DNA from: Paratinospora sagittata
Lineage: Eukaryota > Streptophyta > Magnoliopsida > Ranunculales > Menispermaceae
Reading direction: 5' to 3'
Length of the DNA: 64,000 bases
Assembly: GCA_035771175.1 (NCBI GenBank)
Contig: CM069604.1
Coordinates: forward strand, 20,337,115-20,401,114
Of the stretch, positions 13,998 through 27,800 are shown piece after piece. Positions within the stretch are counted from its first letter, which is position 1; each line of letters begins with the position of its first letter. A program made the position numbers and the translations under genes. The notes under the pieces are model-generated. The model saw nothing but the letters and a program-made list of their open reading frames with translations, made no database searches and was not told where the DNA came from.

Positions 13998-14893
13998 GTT
14001 GTTTTGGGCGTGCGAGACAATGTGAATCTGGTGATAGTAGATAATATTTCAATTAAGATAAACTGGGAAAACTGTGTAAGGAATAGAAAAATCGAGCAAG
14101 CAGAAGTGTCAACATTTTTCTCTTTAGAAATTTTAGATTTTAGTCCAAGACTTGGATCGCGTGCTATTGGGTTGTGTATCATGTTCTCTATTGACAGATA
14201 GCAGGCTATAGCAGGTCGATATACACATACCCGAGAACTCGTGTTTTTTAGACTATCCGATAGCGTGTTATGAAATGTTTTATTATAGAACCCTATCAGC
14301 GTGCTAACAACACTGATAGTGCGCTAGTGCCTTCTGGAAAGTTTTGGCAAATTGCTGGATAGCCTTATTTTTGAAAATGTAAAGAATCATTCCATTAACT
14401 CAAAACATATTGATATAAGATTAAAAAGTTTTAAATAATTCAAAACTTATTGAAATTATGATTAAAACCTTTCGAAAAACATCTTTTCAAAATAAAATAC
14501 TATATCGAAGTGATTTTTTGAAGACTTTGCAATTTTCAGAGTTTTAGTGCAGAGATTGATCGAGAAGTTACCCTACACCCCAAAGCTAAATCAAATGCAT
14601 TAGACATGAAATATGTCTTCAATCTTCGGGGTGGATCTTTGTAGACTTCGAAAGGAGGTTATCTGCACGACAGTTTGCAATTTTGATTCGTTTTGAACTT
14701 TGTTTGGGCAAATGCAAGAATCACGACTTTCTTCTATTTAAACACTCTTCGAAAAGCTCAGTCTAACTTTCAAAAATCGTGTGTACTCTATATTTGAAAA
14801 TTAGAGAATGAGGGTTTTATAAAATTAGCAGTTGCAGGTTATAGAGCAAGAGAATACAGAATGATTTGAATTCAAAACGTTGTTTAATCTAAA
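13998..14893 (+). repeat. Shortened monomer, ~110-bp internal deletion
   Basis: This copy is 896 bp between anchors. The junction is near 14270, where GTGTTAT runs straight into GAAATGTTTT. In neighbouring monomers these two motifs are separated by the segment holding the AGGCCTATAG, CCCATTTTACT and TATCAAAGGGG motifs. Part of the dyad-rich module is therefore missing in this one copy. It is not seen again in the window, so it is a private deletion that has not been amplified. Confidence 0.85.
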
Positions 14894-15804
14894 GTTGTTT
14901 TGGGCGTGCGAGACAATGAGAATATGGTGTTAGTAGAGAATATTTCAATTAAGATAACCTGACAAAACTGTGTAAGGAATAGAAAAATTGAGCAAGCAGA
15001 AGTGTCAACATTTTTCTCGTTATATATATTAGATATTAGTCCAAGACTTGGATCGCGTGCTATTGCGTTGTCTATCATGTTCTCTATTGACAGATAGCAG
15101 GCTATAACAGGTCGATATACACATACCCGAGAACTCGTGTTTTTCAGACTTTCCGATAGCGTGTTATCAAGGCCTATAGCGCGCTATTGCCCATTTTACT
15201 AAAAATAGAAAGATCACGACAACAGCTTTATTCCGAGTTATCAAATGGGACACCGCGCTATAGACAATTTTCCAGAAAAACAAATGTTTTATTATAGAAC
15301 CCTATCAGCGTGCTATCAACACTGATAGTGCGCTAGTGCCTTCTGGAAAGTTTTGGCAAATTGCTGGATAGCCTTATTTTTGAAAAACTAAAGAATCATT
15401 CCATTAACTCAAAACATATTGATATAAGATTAAAAACATTTAAAAAATTCAAAACTATTGAAATTATGATTAAAACCTTTCGAAAAACATCTTTTCAAAA
15501 TGAAATACTATATCGAAGTGATTTTGAAGACTTTGTAATTTTCAGAGTTTTAGTGCTGAGATTGATCGAGAAGTTACCATACACCCCAAAGCTAAAACTA
15601 ATGCATTACACATGAGATATGTCTTCAATCTTCGAGGTTGATCTTTGTAGACTTCGAAAGGAGGTTATCTGCACGATAGTTTGCAATTTTGATTCGTTTT
15701 GAACTTTGTTTGGGCAAATGCAAGAATCATGACTTTCTTCTATTTAAACACTCTTTGGAAAGCTCAGTCTAACTTGCAAAATTCAAAACGTTGTTTAATC
15801 TAAA
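14894..15804 (+). repeat. Shortened monomer, ~95-bp deletion
   Basis: The copy is 911 bp long. At about 15780 the text passes from CTAACTTGCAAAA directly to ATTCAAAACGTTG. The usual segment with GTGTGTTCTATC, TTTATAAAATTAGC and GCAGGTTAAAG is lost. Short A-rich identity at the junction is compatible with replication slippage or microhomology-mediated joining. Confidence 0.85.
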
Positions 15805-16810
15805 GTTGTTTTGGGCATGCGAGACAATGGGAATCTGGTGTTAGTAGAGAATATTTCAATTAAGATAACTTGGCAAAACTGTGTAAGGAATAGAAAAATC
15901 GAGCAAGCAGAAGTGTCAACATTTTTCTCTTTAGAAATTTTAGATTTTAGTCCAAGACTTGGATCGCTTGCTATTGGGTTGTGTATCATGTTCTCTATTG
16001 ACAGATAGCAGGCTATAGCAGGTCGATATACACAAACTAGAGAACTCGTGTTTTTCAGACTTTCCGATAGCGTGTTATCAAGGCCTATAGCGCGCTGTTG
16101 CCCATTTTACTAAAAAAAGAAAGATCACGACAATAGCTTTATTGCGAGTTATCAAAGGGGATAACGCGCTACATACAATTTTTCAGAAAAACAAATGTTT
16201 TACTAAAGAACCTTATCAGCGTGCTATCAACATTGTTAGTGCGCTAGTGCCTTCTGGAAAGTTTTGGCATATTGCTGCATAGCCTTATTTTTGAAAAACT
16301 AAAGAATCACTCCATTAACTCAAAACATATTGATATACAATTAAAAACTTTTAAATAATTCAAAACTTATTGAAATTATGAGTAAAACCTTTCGAAAAAC
16401 ATCTTTTCAAAATGAAATACTATATCGAAGTGATTTTGAAGACTTTCCAATTTTCAGAGTTTTAGTGCTGAGATTTATCGAGAAGTTACCCTACACCCAA
16501 AGCTAAGACTATTGCATTAGACATGAGATATGTCTTCAATCTTCGAGGTTGATCTTTGTAGACTTGGAAAGGAGGTTATCTGCACGTCAGTTTGCAATTT
16601 TCATTCGTTTTGAAGTTTGTTTAGGCAAATGCAAGAATCACGACTTTCTTCTGTTTAAACACTCTTTGGAAAGCTCAGTCTAACTTGCAAAAATCGTGTC
16701 TGTTCCATCTTTGAAAATCAGAGAATGATTGTTTTATAAAATTAGCAGTCGCAGGTTAAAGAGTAAGAGAGTACCGAATGATTTGAATTCAAAACGTTGT
16801 TTAATCTAAA

Positions 16811-17795
16811 GTTGTTTTGGGCGTGCGAGACAATGTGAATCTGGTGATAGTAGAGAATATTTCAATTAAGATAAACTGGGAAAGCTGTGTAAGGAATAGA
16901 AAAATCGAGCAAGCAATAGTGTCAACATTATTTATCTCTTTAGAAATTTTAGATTTTAGTCCAAGACTTGGATCGCTTGCTATTGGGTTGTGTATCATGT
17001 TCTCTATTCGATATACACAAACTAGAGAACTCGTGTTTTTCAGACTTTTCGATAGCATGTTATCAAGGTCTATAGAGCGCTATTGCCCATTTTACTTAAA
17101 ATGGAAATATCACGACAACAGCTTTATTGCGAGTTATCAAATGGGATACCGCGCTATAGACAATTTTCCAGAAAAACAAATGTTTTATTATAGAACCCTA
17201 TCAGCGTGCTATCAACACTGATAGTGCGCTAGTGCCTTTTGGAAAGTTTTGGCAAATTGCTGGATAGCCTTATTCTTGAAAAACTAAAGAATCATTCCAT
17301 TAACTCAAAACATATTGATATAAGATTAAAAACTTTTAAAAAATTTAAAACTATTGAAATTATGATTAAAACCTTTCGAAAAACATCTTTTCAAAATGAA
17401 ATACTTTATTGAAGTGATTTTGAAGACTTTGTAATTTTCAGAGTTTTAGTGCTGAGATTGATCGAGAAGTTACCCTACACCCCAAAGCTAAAACTAATGC
17501 ATTAGACATGAGATATGTCTTCAATCATCGAGGTTGATCTTTGTAGACTTCGAAAGAAGGTTATCTGCACGACAGTTTGCAATTTTGATTCGTTTTGAAC
17601 TTTGTTTGGGCAAATGCAAGAATCACGACTTTCTTCTATTTAAACACTCCTCGAAAAGCTCAGTCTAACTTGCAAAAATTGTGTGTGCTCTATCTATGAA
17701 AATCAGAGAATGAGGGTTTTATAAAATTAGCAGTTGTAGGTTAAAGAGCAAGAGAGTACAGAATGATTTGAATTCAAAACGTTGTTTAATCTAAA
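16811..17795 (+). repeat. Monomer with a ~24-bp deletion in the dyad module
   Basis: The spacing is 985 bp. Near 17008 TTCTCTATT is followed at once by CGATATACAC, so the GACAGATAGCAGGCTATAGC motif and a few following bases are missing. One of the ATAGC/GCTAT dyads is therefore lost in this copy only. There are also small insertions around 16930 (ATTATTTATCTC). Confidence 0.8.
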
Positions 17796-20700
17796 GTTGT
17801 TTTGGGCGTGTGAGACAATGGGAATCATGAAGGTGTTAGTAGAGAATATTTCAATTAAGATAACCTGGCAAAACTGTGTAAGGAATAGAAAAATCGAGCA
17901 AGCAGAAGTGTCAACATTTTTCTCTTTAGAAATATTAGATTTTAGTCGAAGACTTGGATCGCTTGCTATTGGGTTCTGTATCATGTTCCCTATTGACAGA
18001 TAGCACGCTATAGCAGGTCGATATACACAAACCCGAGAACTCGTGTTTTTCAGACTTTCCGATAGCGTGTTATCAAGGCCTATATCGCGTTATTGCCCAT
18101 TTTACTAAAAATAGAAAGATCACGACAACAGCTTTATTGCGAGTTATCAAATGGGATACTGCGCTATAGATAATTTTCCATAAAGAGAAATGTTTTATTA
18201 TAGAACCCTATCAACGAGCTATCAACGCTGATAGTGCGCTAGTGCCTTCTGGAAAATTTTGGCAAATTGCTGGATAGCCTTATTTTTTAAAAACTAAAGA
18301 ATCATTCCATTAACTCAAAACATATTGATATAAGATTAAAAGCTTTTAAAAAATTCAAAACTTATTGAAATTATGATTAAAACCTTTCGGAAAACATCTT
18401 TTTAAAATGAAATACTATATCGAAGTGATTTTGAAGACTTTGCAATTTTCAGAGTTTTAGTGCTGAGATTTATCGAGAAGTTACCCTACACCCCAACGCT
18501 AAAACTAATGCATTAGACATGAGATATGTCTTCAATCTTCGAGGTTGATCTTTGTAGACTTCGAAAGAAGGTTATCTGCACGATAGTTTACAATTTTGAT
18601 TCGTTTTGAAGTATGTTTGGGCAAATGCAAGAATCACGATTTTCTTTTATTTAACACTCTTTGGAAAGCTCAGTCTAACTTGCAAAAATCGTGTGTGTTC
18701 TATCTTTGAAAATCAGATAATGAGGGTTTTATAAAATTAGCAGTTGCAGGTTAAAGAGTAAGTGAGTACAGAATGATTTGAATTCAAAACGTTGTTTAAT
18801 CTAAAGTTGTTTTGGCATGCGAGACAATGGGAATTTGGTGTTAGTAGAGAATATTTCAATTAAGATAACCTAGCAAAACTGTGAAAGGAATAGAAAAATC
18901 GAGCAAGCAGAAGTGTCAACATTTTTCTCTTTAGAAATTTTAGATTTTAGTCCAAGACTTGGATCGCTTGCTACTGGGTTGTGTATCATGTTTTTTATTG
19001 ACAGATAGCAGGCTATAGCAGGTCGATATACCCAAACTAGAGAACTCGTGTTTTTCAGACTTTCCGATAGCGTGTTATCAAGGCCTATAGCGCGCTGTTG
19101 CCCATTTTACTAAAAAAAGAAAGATCACGACAATAGCTTTATTGCGAGTTATCAAAGGGGATAACGCGCTACATACAATTTTTCAGAAAAACAAATGTTT
19201 TACTATAGAACCTTATCAGCGTGCTATCAACACTGATAGTGCGCTAGTGCCTTCTGGAAAGTTTTGGCAAATTGCTGCATAGCCTTATTTTTGAAAAACT
19301 AAAGAATCATTCCATTAACTCAAAACATATTGATATAAGATTAAAAAGTTTTAAAAAATTCAAAACTTATTGAAATTATGATTAAAACCTTTCGAAAAAC
19401 ATCTTTTCAAAATAAAGTACTATATCGAAGTGATTTTGAAGACTTTGCAATTTTCAGAGTTTTAGTGCTGAGATTGATCGAGAAGTTACCCTACACCCCA
19501 AAAGCTAAAACTAATGCATTAGACGTGAGATATGTCTTCAATCTTTGAGGTTGATCTTTGTAGACTTCGAAAGAAGGTTATCTGCACGACAGTTTGCAAT
19601 TTTGATTCGTTTTGAAGTTTGTTTGGGCAAATGCAAGAATCACGACATTCTTCAATTTAAACACTCCTCGAAAAGCTCAGTCTAACTTGCAAAAATTGTG
19701 TGTGCTCTATCTATGAAAATCAGAGAATGAGGGTTTTATAAAATTAGCAGTTGTAGGTTAAAGAGCAAGAGAGTACAGAATGATTTGAATTCAAAACGTT
19801 GTTTAATCTAAAGTTGTTTTGGGCGTGTGAGACAATGGGAATCATGAAGGTGTGAGTAGAGAATATTTCAATTAAGATAACCTGGCAAAACTGTGTAAGG
19901 AATAGAAAAATCGAGCAAGCAGAAGTGTCAACATTTTTCTCGTTATAAATATTAGATTTTAGTCCAAGAGTTGGGTCGCGTGCTATTGGGTTGTGTATCA
20001 TGTTCTCTATTGACAGGTAGCAGGCTATAGCAGGTCGATATACACATACCCGAGAACTCGTGTTTTTCAGACTTTTCGATAACGTGTTATCAAGGCCTAT
20101 AGCTCGCTATTGCCCATTTTACTAAAAATAGAAAGATCACGACAACAGCTTTATTGCGAGTTATCAAATGGGATACCGCGCTATAGACAATTTTCCAGAA
20201 AAACAAATGTTTTATTATAGAACCCTATCAGCGTGCTATCAACACTGATAGTGCGCTAGTGCCTTCTGAAAAGTTTTGGCAAATTGCTGGATAGCCTTAT
20301 TGTTGAAAAACTAAAGAATCGTTCCATTAACTCAAAACATATTGATATAAGATTAAAAACTATTAAAAAATTTAAAACTACTGAAATTATGATTAAAAAC
20401 TTTCGAAAAACATCTTTTCAAAATGAAATACTATATCGAAGTGATTTTGAAGACTTTGTAATTTTCAGAGTTTTAGTGCTGAGATTGATCGAGAAGTTAC
20501 CCTACACCCCAAAGCTAAAACTAATGCATTAGACATTAGATATGTCTTCAATCATCGAGGTTGATCTTTGTAGACTTCGAAAGGAGGTTATCTGCACGTC
20601 AGTTTGCAATTTTCATTCGTTTTGAAGTTTTTTTGGGCAAATGCAAGAATCATGACTTTCTTCTATTTAAACACTCTTTGGAAAGCTCTGTCTAACTTGC

Positions 20701-22798
20701 AAAAATCGTGTGTGTTCTATCTTTGAAAATCAGAGAATGATTGTTTTATAAAATTAGCAGTCGCAGGGTAAAGAGTAAGAGAGTACCGAATGATTTGAAT
20801 TCAAAACGTTGTTTAATCTAAAGTTATTTTGGGCGTGCGAGACAATGTGAATCTGGTGATAGTAGAGAATATTTCAATTAAGATAAACTTCGAAAACTGT
20901 GTAAGGAATAGAAAAATCGAGCAAGCAGAAGTGTCAACATTTTTCTCTTTATAAATTTTAGATTTTAGTCCAAGACTTGGATCGCTTGCTATTGGGTTGT
21001 GTATCATGTTCTCTATTGACAGATAGCAGGCTATAGCAGGTCGATATACACAAACTAGAGAACTCGAGTCTTTCAGACTTCCCGATAGCGTGTTATCAAG
21101 GCCTATAGCGCGCTATTGCCCATTTTACTTAAAATAGAAAGATCACGACAACAGCTTTATTGCGAGTTATCAAATGGGATCCCGCGCTATAGACAATTTT
21201 CCAGAAAAACAAATGTTTTATTATAGAACCCTATCAGCGTGCTATCAACACTGATAGTGCGCTAGTGCCTTCTGAAAAGTTTTGGCAAATTGCTGGATAG
21301 CCTTATTGTTGAAAAACTAAAGAATCGTTCCATTAACTCAAAACATATTGATATAAGATTAAAAACTATTAAAAAATTTAAAACTATTGAAATTATGATT
21401 AAAACCTTTCGAAAAACATCTTTTCAAAATGAAATACTATATCGAAGTGATTTTGAAGACTTTGTAATTTTCAGAGTTTTAGTGCTGAAACTAATGCATT
21501 AGACATTAGATATGTCTTCAATCTTCGAGGTTGATCTTTGTAGACTTCGAAAGGAGGTTATCTGCACGTCAGTTTGCAATTTTCATTCGTTTTGAAGTTT
21601 TTTTGGGCAATTGCAAGAATCACGACTTTCTTCTATTTAAACACTCTTTGGAAAGCTCTGTCTAACTTGCAAAAATCGTGTGTGTTCTATCTTTGAAAAT
21701 CAGAGAATGATTGTTTTATAAAATTAGCAGTCGCAGGGTAAAGAGTAAGAGAGTACCGAATGATTTGAATTCAAAACGTTGTTTAATCTAAAGTTATTTT
21801 GGGCGTGCGAGACAATGTGAATCTGGTGATAGTAGAGAATATTTCAATTAAGATAAACTTCGAAAATTGTGTAAGGAATAGAAAAATCGAGCAAGCATAA
21901 GTGTCAACATTTTTCTCTTTAGAAATATTAGATTTTAGTCGAAGACTTGGATCGCGTGCTATTGGGTTGTGTATCATGTTCTCTATTGACAGATAGCAGG
22001 CTATAGCAGGTCGATATACACATACCCGAGAACTCGTGTTTTTCAGACTTTTCGATAGCGTGTTATCAAGGTCTATAGCGCGCTATGCCCATTTTACTTA
22101 AAATAGAAAGATCACCACAACATCTTTATTGCGAGTTATCAAAGGGGATAACGCGCTATATACAATTTTCCAAAAAATAAATGTTTTACAATAAAACCCT
22201 ATCAGCGTGTTATCAACACTGATAGTGCGCTAGTGCCTTCTGGAGAGTTTTGGCAAATTGGTGGATAGCCTTATTTTTGAAAAAATAAAGAATCATTCCA
22301 TTAACTCAAAACATATTGATATAAGATTAAAAAGTTTTAAAAAATTCAAAACTTATTGAAATTATGATTAAAACCTTTCGAAAAACATCTTTTCAAAATA
22401 AAGTACTATATCGAAGTGATTTTGAAGACTTTGCAATTTTCAGAGTTTTAGTGCTGAGATTGATCGAGAAGTTACCCTACACCCCAAAAGCTAAAACTAA
22501 TGCATTAGACGTGAGATATGTCTTCAATCTTTGAGGTTGATCTTTGTAGACTTCGAAAGAAGGTTATCTGCACGACAGTTTGCAATTTTGATTCGTTTTG
22601 AACTTTGTTTGGGCAAATGCAAGAATCACGACTTTCTTCAATTTAAACACTCCTCGAAAAGCTCAGTCTAACTTGCAAAAATTGTGTGTGCTCTATCTAT
22701 GAAAATCAGAGAATGAGGGTTTTATAAAATTAGCAGTTGTAGGTTAAAGAGCAAGAGAGTACAGAATGATTTGAATTCAAAACGTTGTTTAATCTAAA
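17796..22798 (+). repeat. Five-monomer HOR unit P-Q-R-S-T, copy 1
   Basis: Monomers begin at 17796 (P), 18806 (Q), 19813 (R), 20823 (S) and 21793 (T). P and R carry GAATCATGAAGGTG where most others have GAATCTGGTG. Q has the AACCTAGCAAAAC variant and a CATGCGAGAC variant. S and T have GTTATTTTGGG and AACTTCGAAAA. The S-to-T step is only 970 bp because 36 bp are missing at 21488 (GTGCTGAAACTAATG). This combination of private marks defines the multimer. Confidence 0.88.
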
Positions 22799-25700
22799 GT
22801 TGTTTTGGGCGTGTGAGACAATGGGAATCATGAAGGTGTTAGTAGAGAATATTTCAATTAAGATAACCTGGCAAAACTGTGTAAGGAATAGAAAAATCGA
22901 GCAAGCAGAAGTGTCAACATTTTTCTCTTTAGAAATATTAGATTTTAGTCGAAGACTTGGATCGCTTGCTATTGGGTTCTGTATCATGTTCCCTATTGAC
23001 AGATAGCACGCTATAGCAGGTCGATATACACAAACCCGAGAACTCGTGTTTTTCAGACTTTCCGATAGCGTGTTATCAAGGCCTATATCGCGTTATTGCG
23101 CATTTTACTAAAAATAGAAAGATCACGACAACAGCTTTATTGCGAGTTATCAAATGGGATACCGCGCTATAGACAATTTTCCATAAAAAGAAATGTTTTA
23201 TTATAGAACCCTATCAGCGAGCTATCAACGCTGATAGTGCGCTAGTGCCTTCTGGAAAGTTTTGGCAAATTGCTGGATAGCCTTATTTTTGAAAAACTAA
23301 AGAATCATTCCATTAACTCAAAACATATTGATATAAGATTAAAAGCTTTTAAAAAATTCAAAACTTATTGAAATTATGATTAAAACCTTTCGGAAAACAT
23401 CTTTTTAAAATGAAATACTATATCGAAGTGATTTTGAAGACTTTGCAATTTTCAGAGTTTTAGTGCTGAGATTTATCGAGAAGTTACCCTACACCCCAAA
23501 GCTAAAACTAATGCATTAGACATGAGATATGTCTTCAATCTTCGAGGTTGATCTTTGTAGACTTCGAAAGGAGGTTATCTGCACGACAGTTTACAATTTT
23601 GATTCGTTTTGAAGTTTGTTTGGGCAAATGCAAGAATCACGATTTTCTTCTATTTAACACTCTTTGGAAAGCTCCGTCTAACTTGCAAAAATCGTGTGTG
23701 TTCTATCTTTGAAAATCAGAGAATGAGGGTTTTATAAAATTAGCAGTTGCAGGTTAAAGAGTAAGTGAGTACAGAATGATTTGAATTCAAAACGTTGTAT
23801 AATCTAAAGTTGTTTTGGGCATGCGAGACAATGGGAATTTGGTGTTAGTAGAGAATATTTCAATTAAGATAACCTAGCAAAACTGTGAAAGGAATAGAAA
23901 AATCGAGCAAGCAGAAGCGTCAACATTTTTCTCTTTAGAAATTTTAGATTTTAGTCCAAGACTTGGATCGCTTGCTATTGGGTTGTGTATCATGTTCTTT
24001 ATTGACAGATAGCAGGCTATAGCAGGTCGATATACCCAAACTAGAGAACTCGTGTTTTTAAGACTTTCCGATAGCGTGTTATCAAGGCCTATAGCGCGCT
24101 GTTGCCCATTTTACTAAAAAAAGAAAGATCACAACAATAGCTTTATTGCGAGTTATCAAAGGGGATAACGCGCTACATACAATTTTTCAGAAAAACAAAT
24201 GTTTTACTATAGAACCTTATCAGCGTGCTATCAACACTGATAGTGCGCTAGTGCCTTCTGGAAAGTTTTCGCAAACTGCTGCATAGCCTTATTTTTGAAA
24301 AACTAAAGAATCACTCCATTAACTCAAAACATATTGATATACAATTAAAAACTTTTAAATAATTCAAAACTTATTGAAATTATGATTAAAACCTTTCGAA
24401 AAACATCTTTTCAAAATGAAATACTATATCGAAGTGATTTTGAAGACTTTGCAATTTTCAGAGTTTAGTGCTGAGATTTATCGAGAAGTTACCCTACACC
24501 CCAAAGCTAAAACTAATGCATTAGACGTGAGATATGTCTTCAATCTTTGAGGTTGATCTTTGTAGACTTCGAAAGGAGGTTCTCTACACGACAGTTTGCA
24601 ATTTTGATTCGTTTTGAACTTTGTTTGGGCAAATGCAAGAATCACGACTTTCTTCTATTTAAACACTCCTCGAAAAGCTCAGTCTAACTTGCAATAATTG
24701 TGTGTGCTCTACCTTTGAAAATCAGAGAATGAGGGTTTTATAAAATTTGCAGTTGTAGGTTAAAGAGCAAGAGAGTACAGAAAGATTTGAATTCAAAACG
24801 TTGTTTAATCTAAAGTTGTTTTGGGCGTGTGAGACAATGAGAATCATGAAGGTGTGAGTAGAGAATATTTCAATTAAGATAACCTGGCAAAACTGTGTAA
24901 GGAATAGAAAAATCGAGCAAGCAGAAGTGTCAACATTTTTCTCGTTATAAATATTAGATTTTAGTCCAAGAGTTGGGTCGCGTGCTATTGGGTTGTGTAT
25001 CATGTTCTCTATTGACAGGTAGCAGGCTATAGCAGGTCGATATACACATACCCGAGAACTCGTGTTTTTCAGACTTTTCGATAACGTGTTATCAAGGCCT
25101 ATAGCTCGCTATTGCCCATTTTACTAAAAATAGAAAGATCACGACAACAGCTTTATTGCGAGTTATCAAATGGGATACCGCGCTATAGACAATTTTCCAG
25201 AAAAACAAATGTTTTATTATAGAACCCTATCAGCGTGCTATCAACACTGATAGTGCGCTAGTGCCTTCTGGAAAGTTTTGGCAAATTGCTGGATAGCCTT
25301 ATTGTTGAAAAACTAAAGAATCGTTCCATTAACTCAAAACATATTGATATAAGATTAAAAACTATTAAAAAATTTAAAACTATTGAAATTATGATTAAAA
25401 ACTTTCGAAAAACATCTTTTCAAAATTAAATACTATATCAAAGTGATTTTGAAGACTTTGTAATTTTCAGAGTTTTAGTGCTGAGATTGATCGAGAAGTT
25501 ACCCTACACCCCAAAGCTAAAACTAATGCATTAGACATTAGATATGTCTTCAATCATCGAGGTTGATCTTTGTAGACTTCGAAAGGAGGTTATCTGCACG
25601 TCAGTTTGCAATTTTCATTCGTTTTGAAGTTTTTTTGGGCAAATGCAAGAATCACGACTTTCTTCTATTTAAACACTCTTTGGAAAGCTCTGTCTAACTT

Positions 25701-27387
25701 GCAAAAATCGTGTGTGTTCTATCTTTGAAAATCAGAGAATGATTGTTTTATAAAATTAGCAGTCGCAGGGTAAAGAGTAAGAGAGTACCGAATGATTTGA
25801 ATTCAAAACGTTGTTTAATCTAAAGTTATTTTGGGCGTGCGAGACAATGTGAATCTGGTGATAGTAGAGAATATTTCAATTAAGATAAACTTCGAAAACT
25901 GTGTAAGGAATAGAAAAATCGAGCAAGCAGAAGTGTCAACATTTTTCTCTTTATAAATTTTAGATTTTAGTCCAAGACTTGGATCGCTTGCTTTTGGGTT
26001 GTGTATCATGTTCTCTATTGACAGATAGCAGGCTATAGCAGGTCGATATACACAAACTAGAGAACTCGAGTCTTTCAGACTTCCCGATAGCGTGTTATCA
26101 AGGCCTATAGCGCGCTATTGCCCATTTTACTTAAAATAGAAAGATCACGACAACAGCTTTATTGCGAGTTATCAAATGGGATCCCGCGCTATAGACAATT
26201 TTCCAGAAAAACAAATGTTTTATTATAGAACCCTATCAGCGTGCTATCAACACTGATAGTGCGCTAGTGCCTTCTGAAAAGTTTTGGCAAATTGCTGGAT
26301 AGCCTTATTGTTGAAAAACTAAAGAATCGTTCCATTAACTCAAAACATATTGATATAAGATTAAAAACTATTAAAAAATTTAAAACTATTGAAATTATGA
26401 TTAAAACCTTTCGAAAAACATCTTTTCAAAATGAAATACTATATCGAAGTGATTTTGAAAACTTTGTAATTTTCAGAGTTTTAGTGCTGAAACTAATGCA
26501 TTAGACATTAGATATGTCTTCAATCTTCGAGGTTGATCTTTGTAGACTTCGAAAGGAGGTTATCTGCACGTCAGTTTGCAATTTTCATTCGTTTTGAAGT
26601 TTTTTTGGGCAAATGCAAGAATCACGACTTTCTTCTATTTAAACACTCTTTGGAAAGCTCTGTCTAACTTGCAAAAATTGTGTGTGTTCTATCTTTGAAA
26701 ATCAGAGAATGATTGTTTTATAAAATTAGCAGTCGCAGGGTAAAGAGTAAGAGAGTACCGAATGATTTGAATTCAAAACGTTGTTTAATCTAAAGTTATT
26801 TTGGGCGTGCGAGACAATGTGAATCTGGTGATAGTAGAGAATATTTCAATTAAGATAAACTTCGAAAATTGTGTAAGGAATAGAAAAATCGAGCAAGCAT
26901 AAGTGTCAACATTTTTCTCTTTAGAAATATTAGATTTTAGTCGAAGACTTGGATCGCGTGCTATTGGGTTGTGTATCATGTTCTCTATTGACAGATAGCA
27001 GGCTATAGCAGGTCGATATACACATACCCGAGAACTCGTGTTTTTCAGACTTTTCGATAGCGTGTTATCAAGGTCTATAGCGCGCTATGCCCATTTTACT
27101 TAAAATAGAAAGATCACCACAACATCTTTATTGCGAGTTATCAAAGGGGATAACGCGCTATATACAATTTTCCAAAAAATAAATGTTTTACAATAAAACC
27201 CTATCAGCGTGTTATCAACACTGATAGTGCGCTAGTGCCTTCTGGAGAGTTTTGGCAAATTGGTGGATAGCCTTATTTTTGAAAAAATAAAGAATCATTC
27301 CATTAACTCAAAACATATTGATATAAGATTAAAAAGTCTTAAAAAATTCAAAACTTATTGAAATTATGATTAAAACCTTTCGAAAAA
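19400..27387 (+). repeat. 7988-bp eight-monomer block RSTPQ'R'S'T', first copy
   Basis: Every anchor and private variant here recurs 7988 bp downstream. The left limit lies between about 19345 (AAAAAGTTTT, which differs from AAAAAGTCTT at 27333) and about 19500. The coordinates given are the approximate midpoint phase. This is a second level of order above the five-monomer unit. Confidence 0.82.
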
Positions 27388-27800
27388 CATCTTTTCAAAA
27401 TAAAGTACTATATCGAAGTGATTTTGAAGACTTTGCAATTTTCAGAGTTTTAGTGCTGAGATTGATCGAGAAGTTACCCTACACCCCAAAAGCTAAAACT
27501 AATGCATTAGACGTGAGATATGTCTTCAATCTTTGAGGTTGATCTTTGTAGACTTCGAAAGAAGGTTATCTGCACGACAGTTTGCAATTTTGATTCGTTT
27601 TGAAGTTTGTTTGGGCAAATGCAAGAATCACGACATTCTTCAATTTAAACACTCCTCGAAAAGCTCAGTCTAACTTGCAAAAATTGTGTGTGCTCTATCT
27701 ATGAAAATCAGAGAATGAGGGTTTTATAAAATTAGCAGTTGTAGGTTAAAGAGCAAGAGAGTACAGAATGATTTGAATTCAAAACGTTGTTTAATCTAAA
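22799..27800 (+). repeat. Five-monomer HOR unit P-Q'-R'-S'-T', copy 2
   Basis: Anchors at 22799, 23809, 24815, 25825 and 26795 repeat the order of the preceding unit at a period of 5002-5003 bp. The primed monomers differ by a few substitutions. Examples are TTGTATAATC in Q', GAATGAGAATCATG-type bases in R' near 24837, and GCTTGCTTTTGGG in S'. The 36-bp deletion between S' and T' recurs at 26490, so it predates amplification of the HOR. Confidence 0.88.

Larger units (their letters stand above)
1..17640 (+). repeat. Block A left part: mosaic monomers without a clean HOR
   Basis: Anchors lie at 922, 1929, 2935, 3941, 4946, 5951, 6959, 7964, 8969, 9976, 10983, 11987, 12991, 13998, 14894, 15805 and 16811. 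Base 1 falls inside a monomer and corresponds to base 1008 of the next. Diagnostic variants recur at irregular distances. For example, the AGTGATTTTTAAGAC variant is near 540, 3560 and 9595, and the CCTTACAAAACTG variant is near 2999, 8029 and 9034. Long stretches match a monomer three, five or six units away and then switch partner. That pattern suggests past gene conversion or unequal exchange instead of one fixed multimer. Confidence 0.85.
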
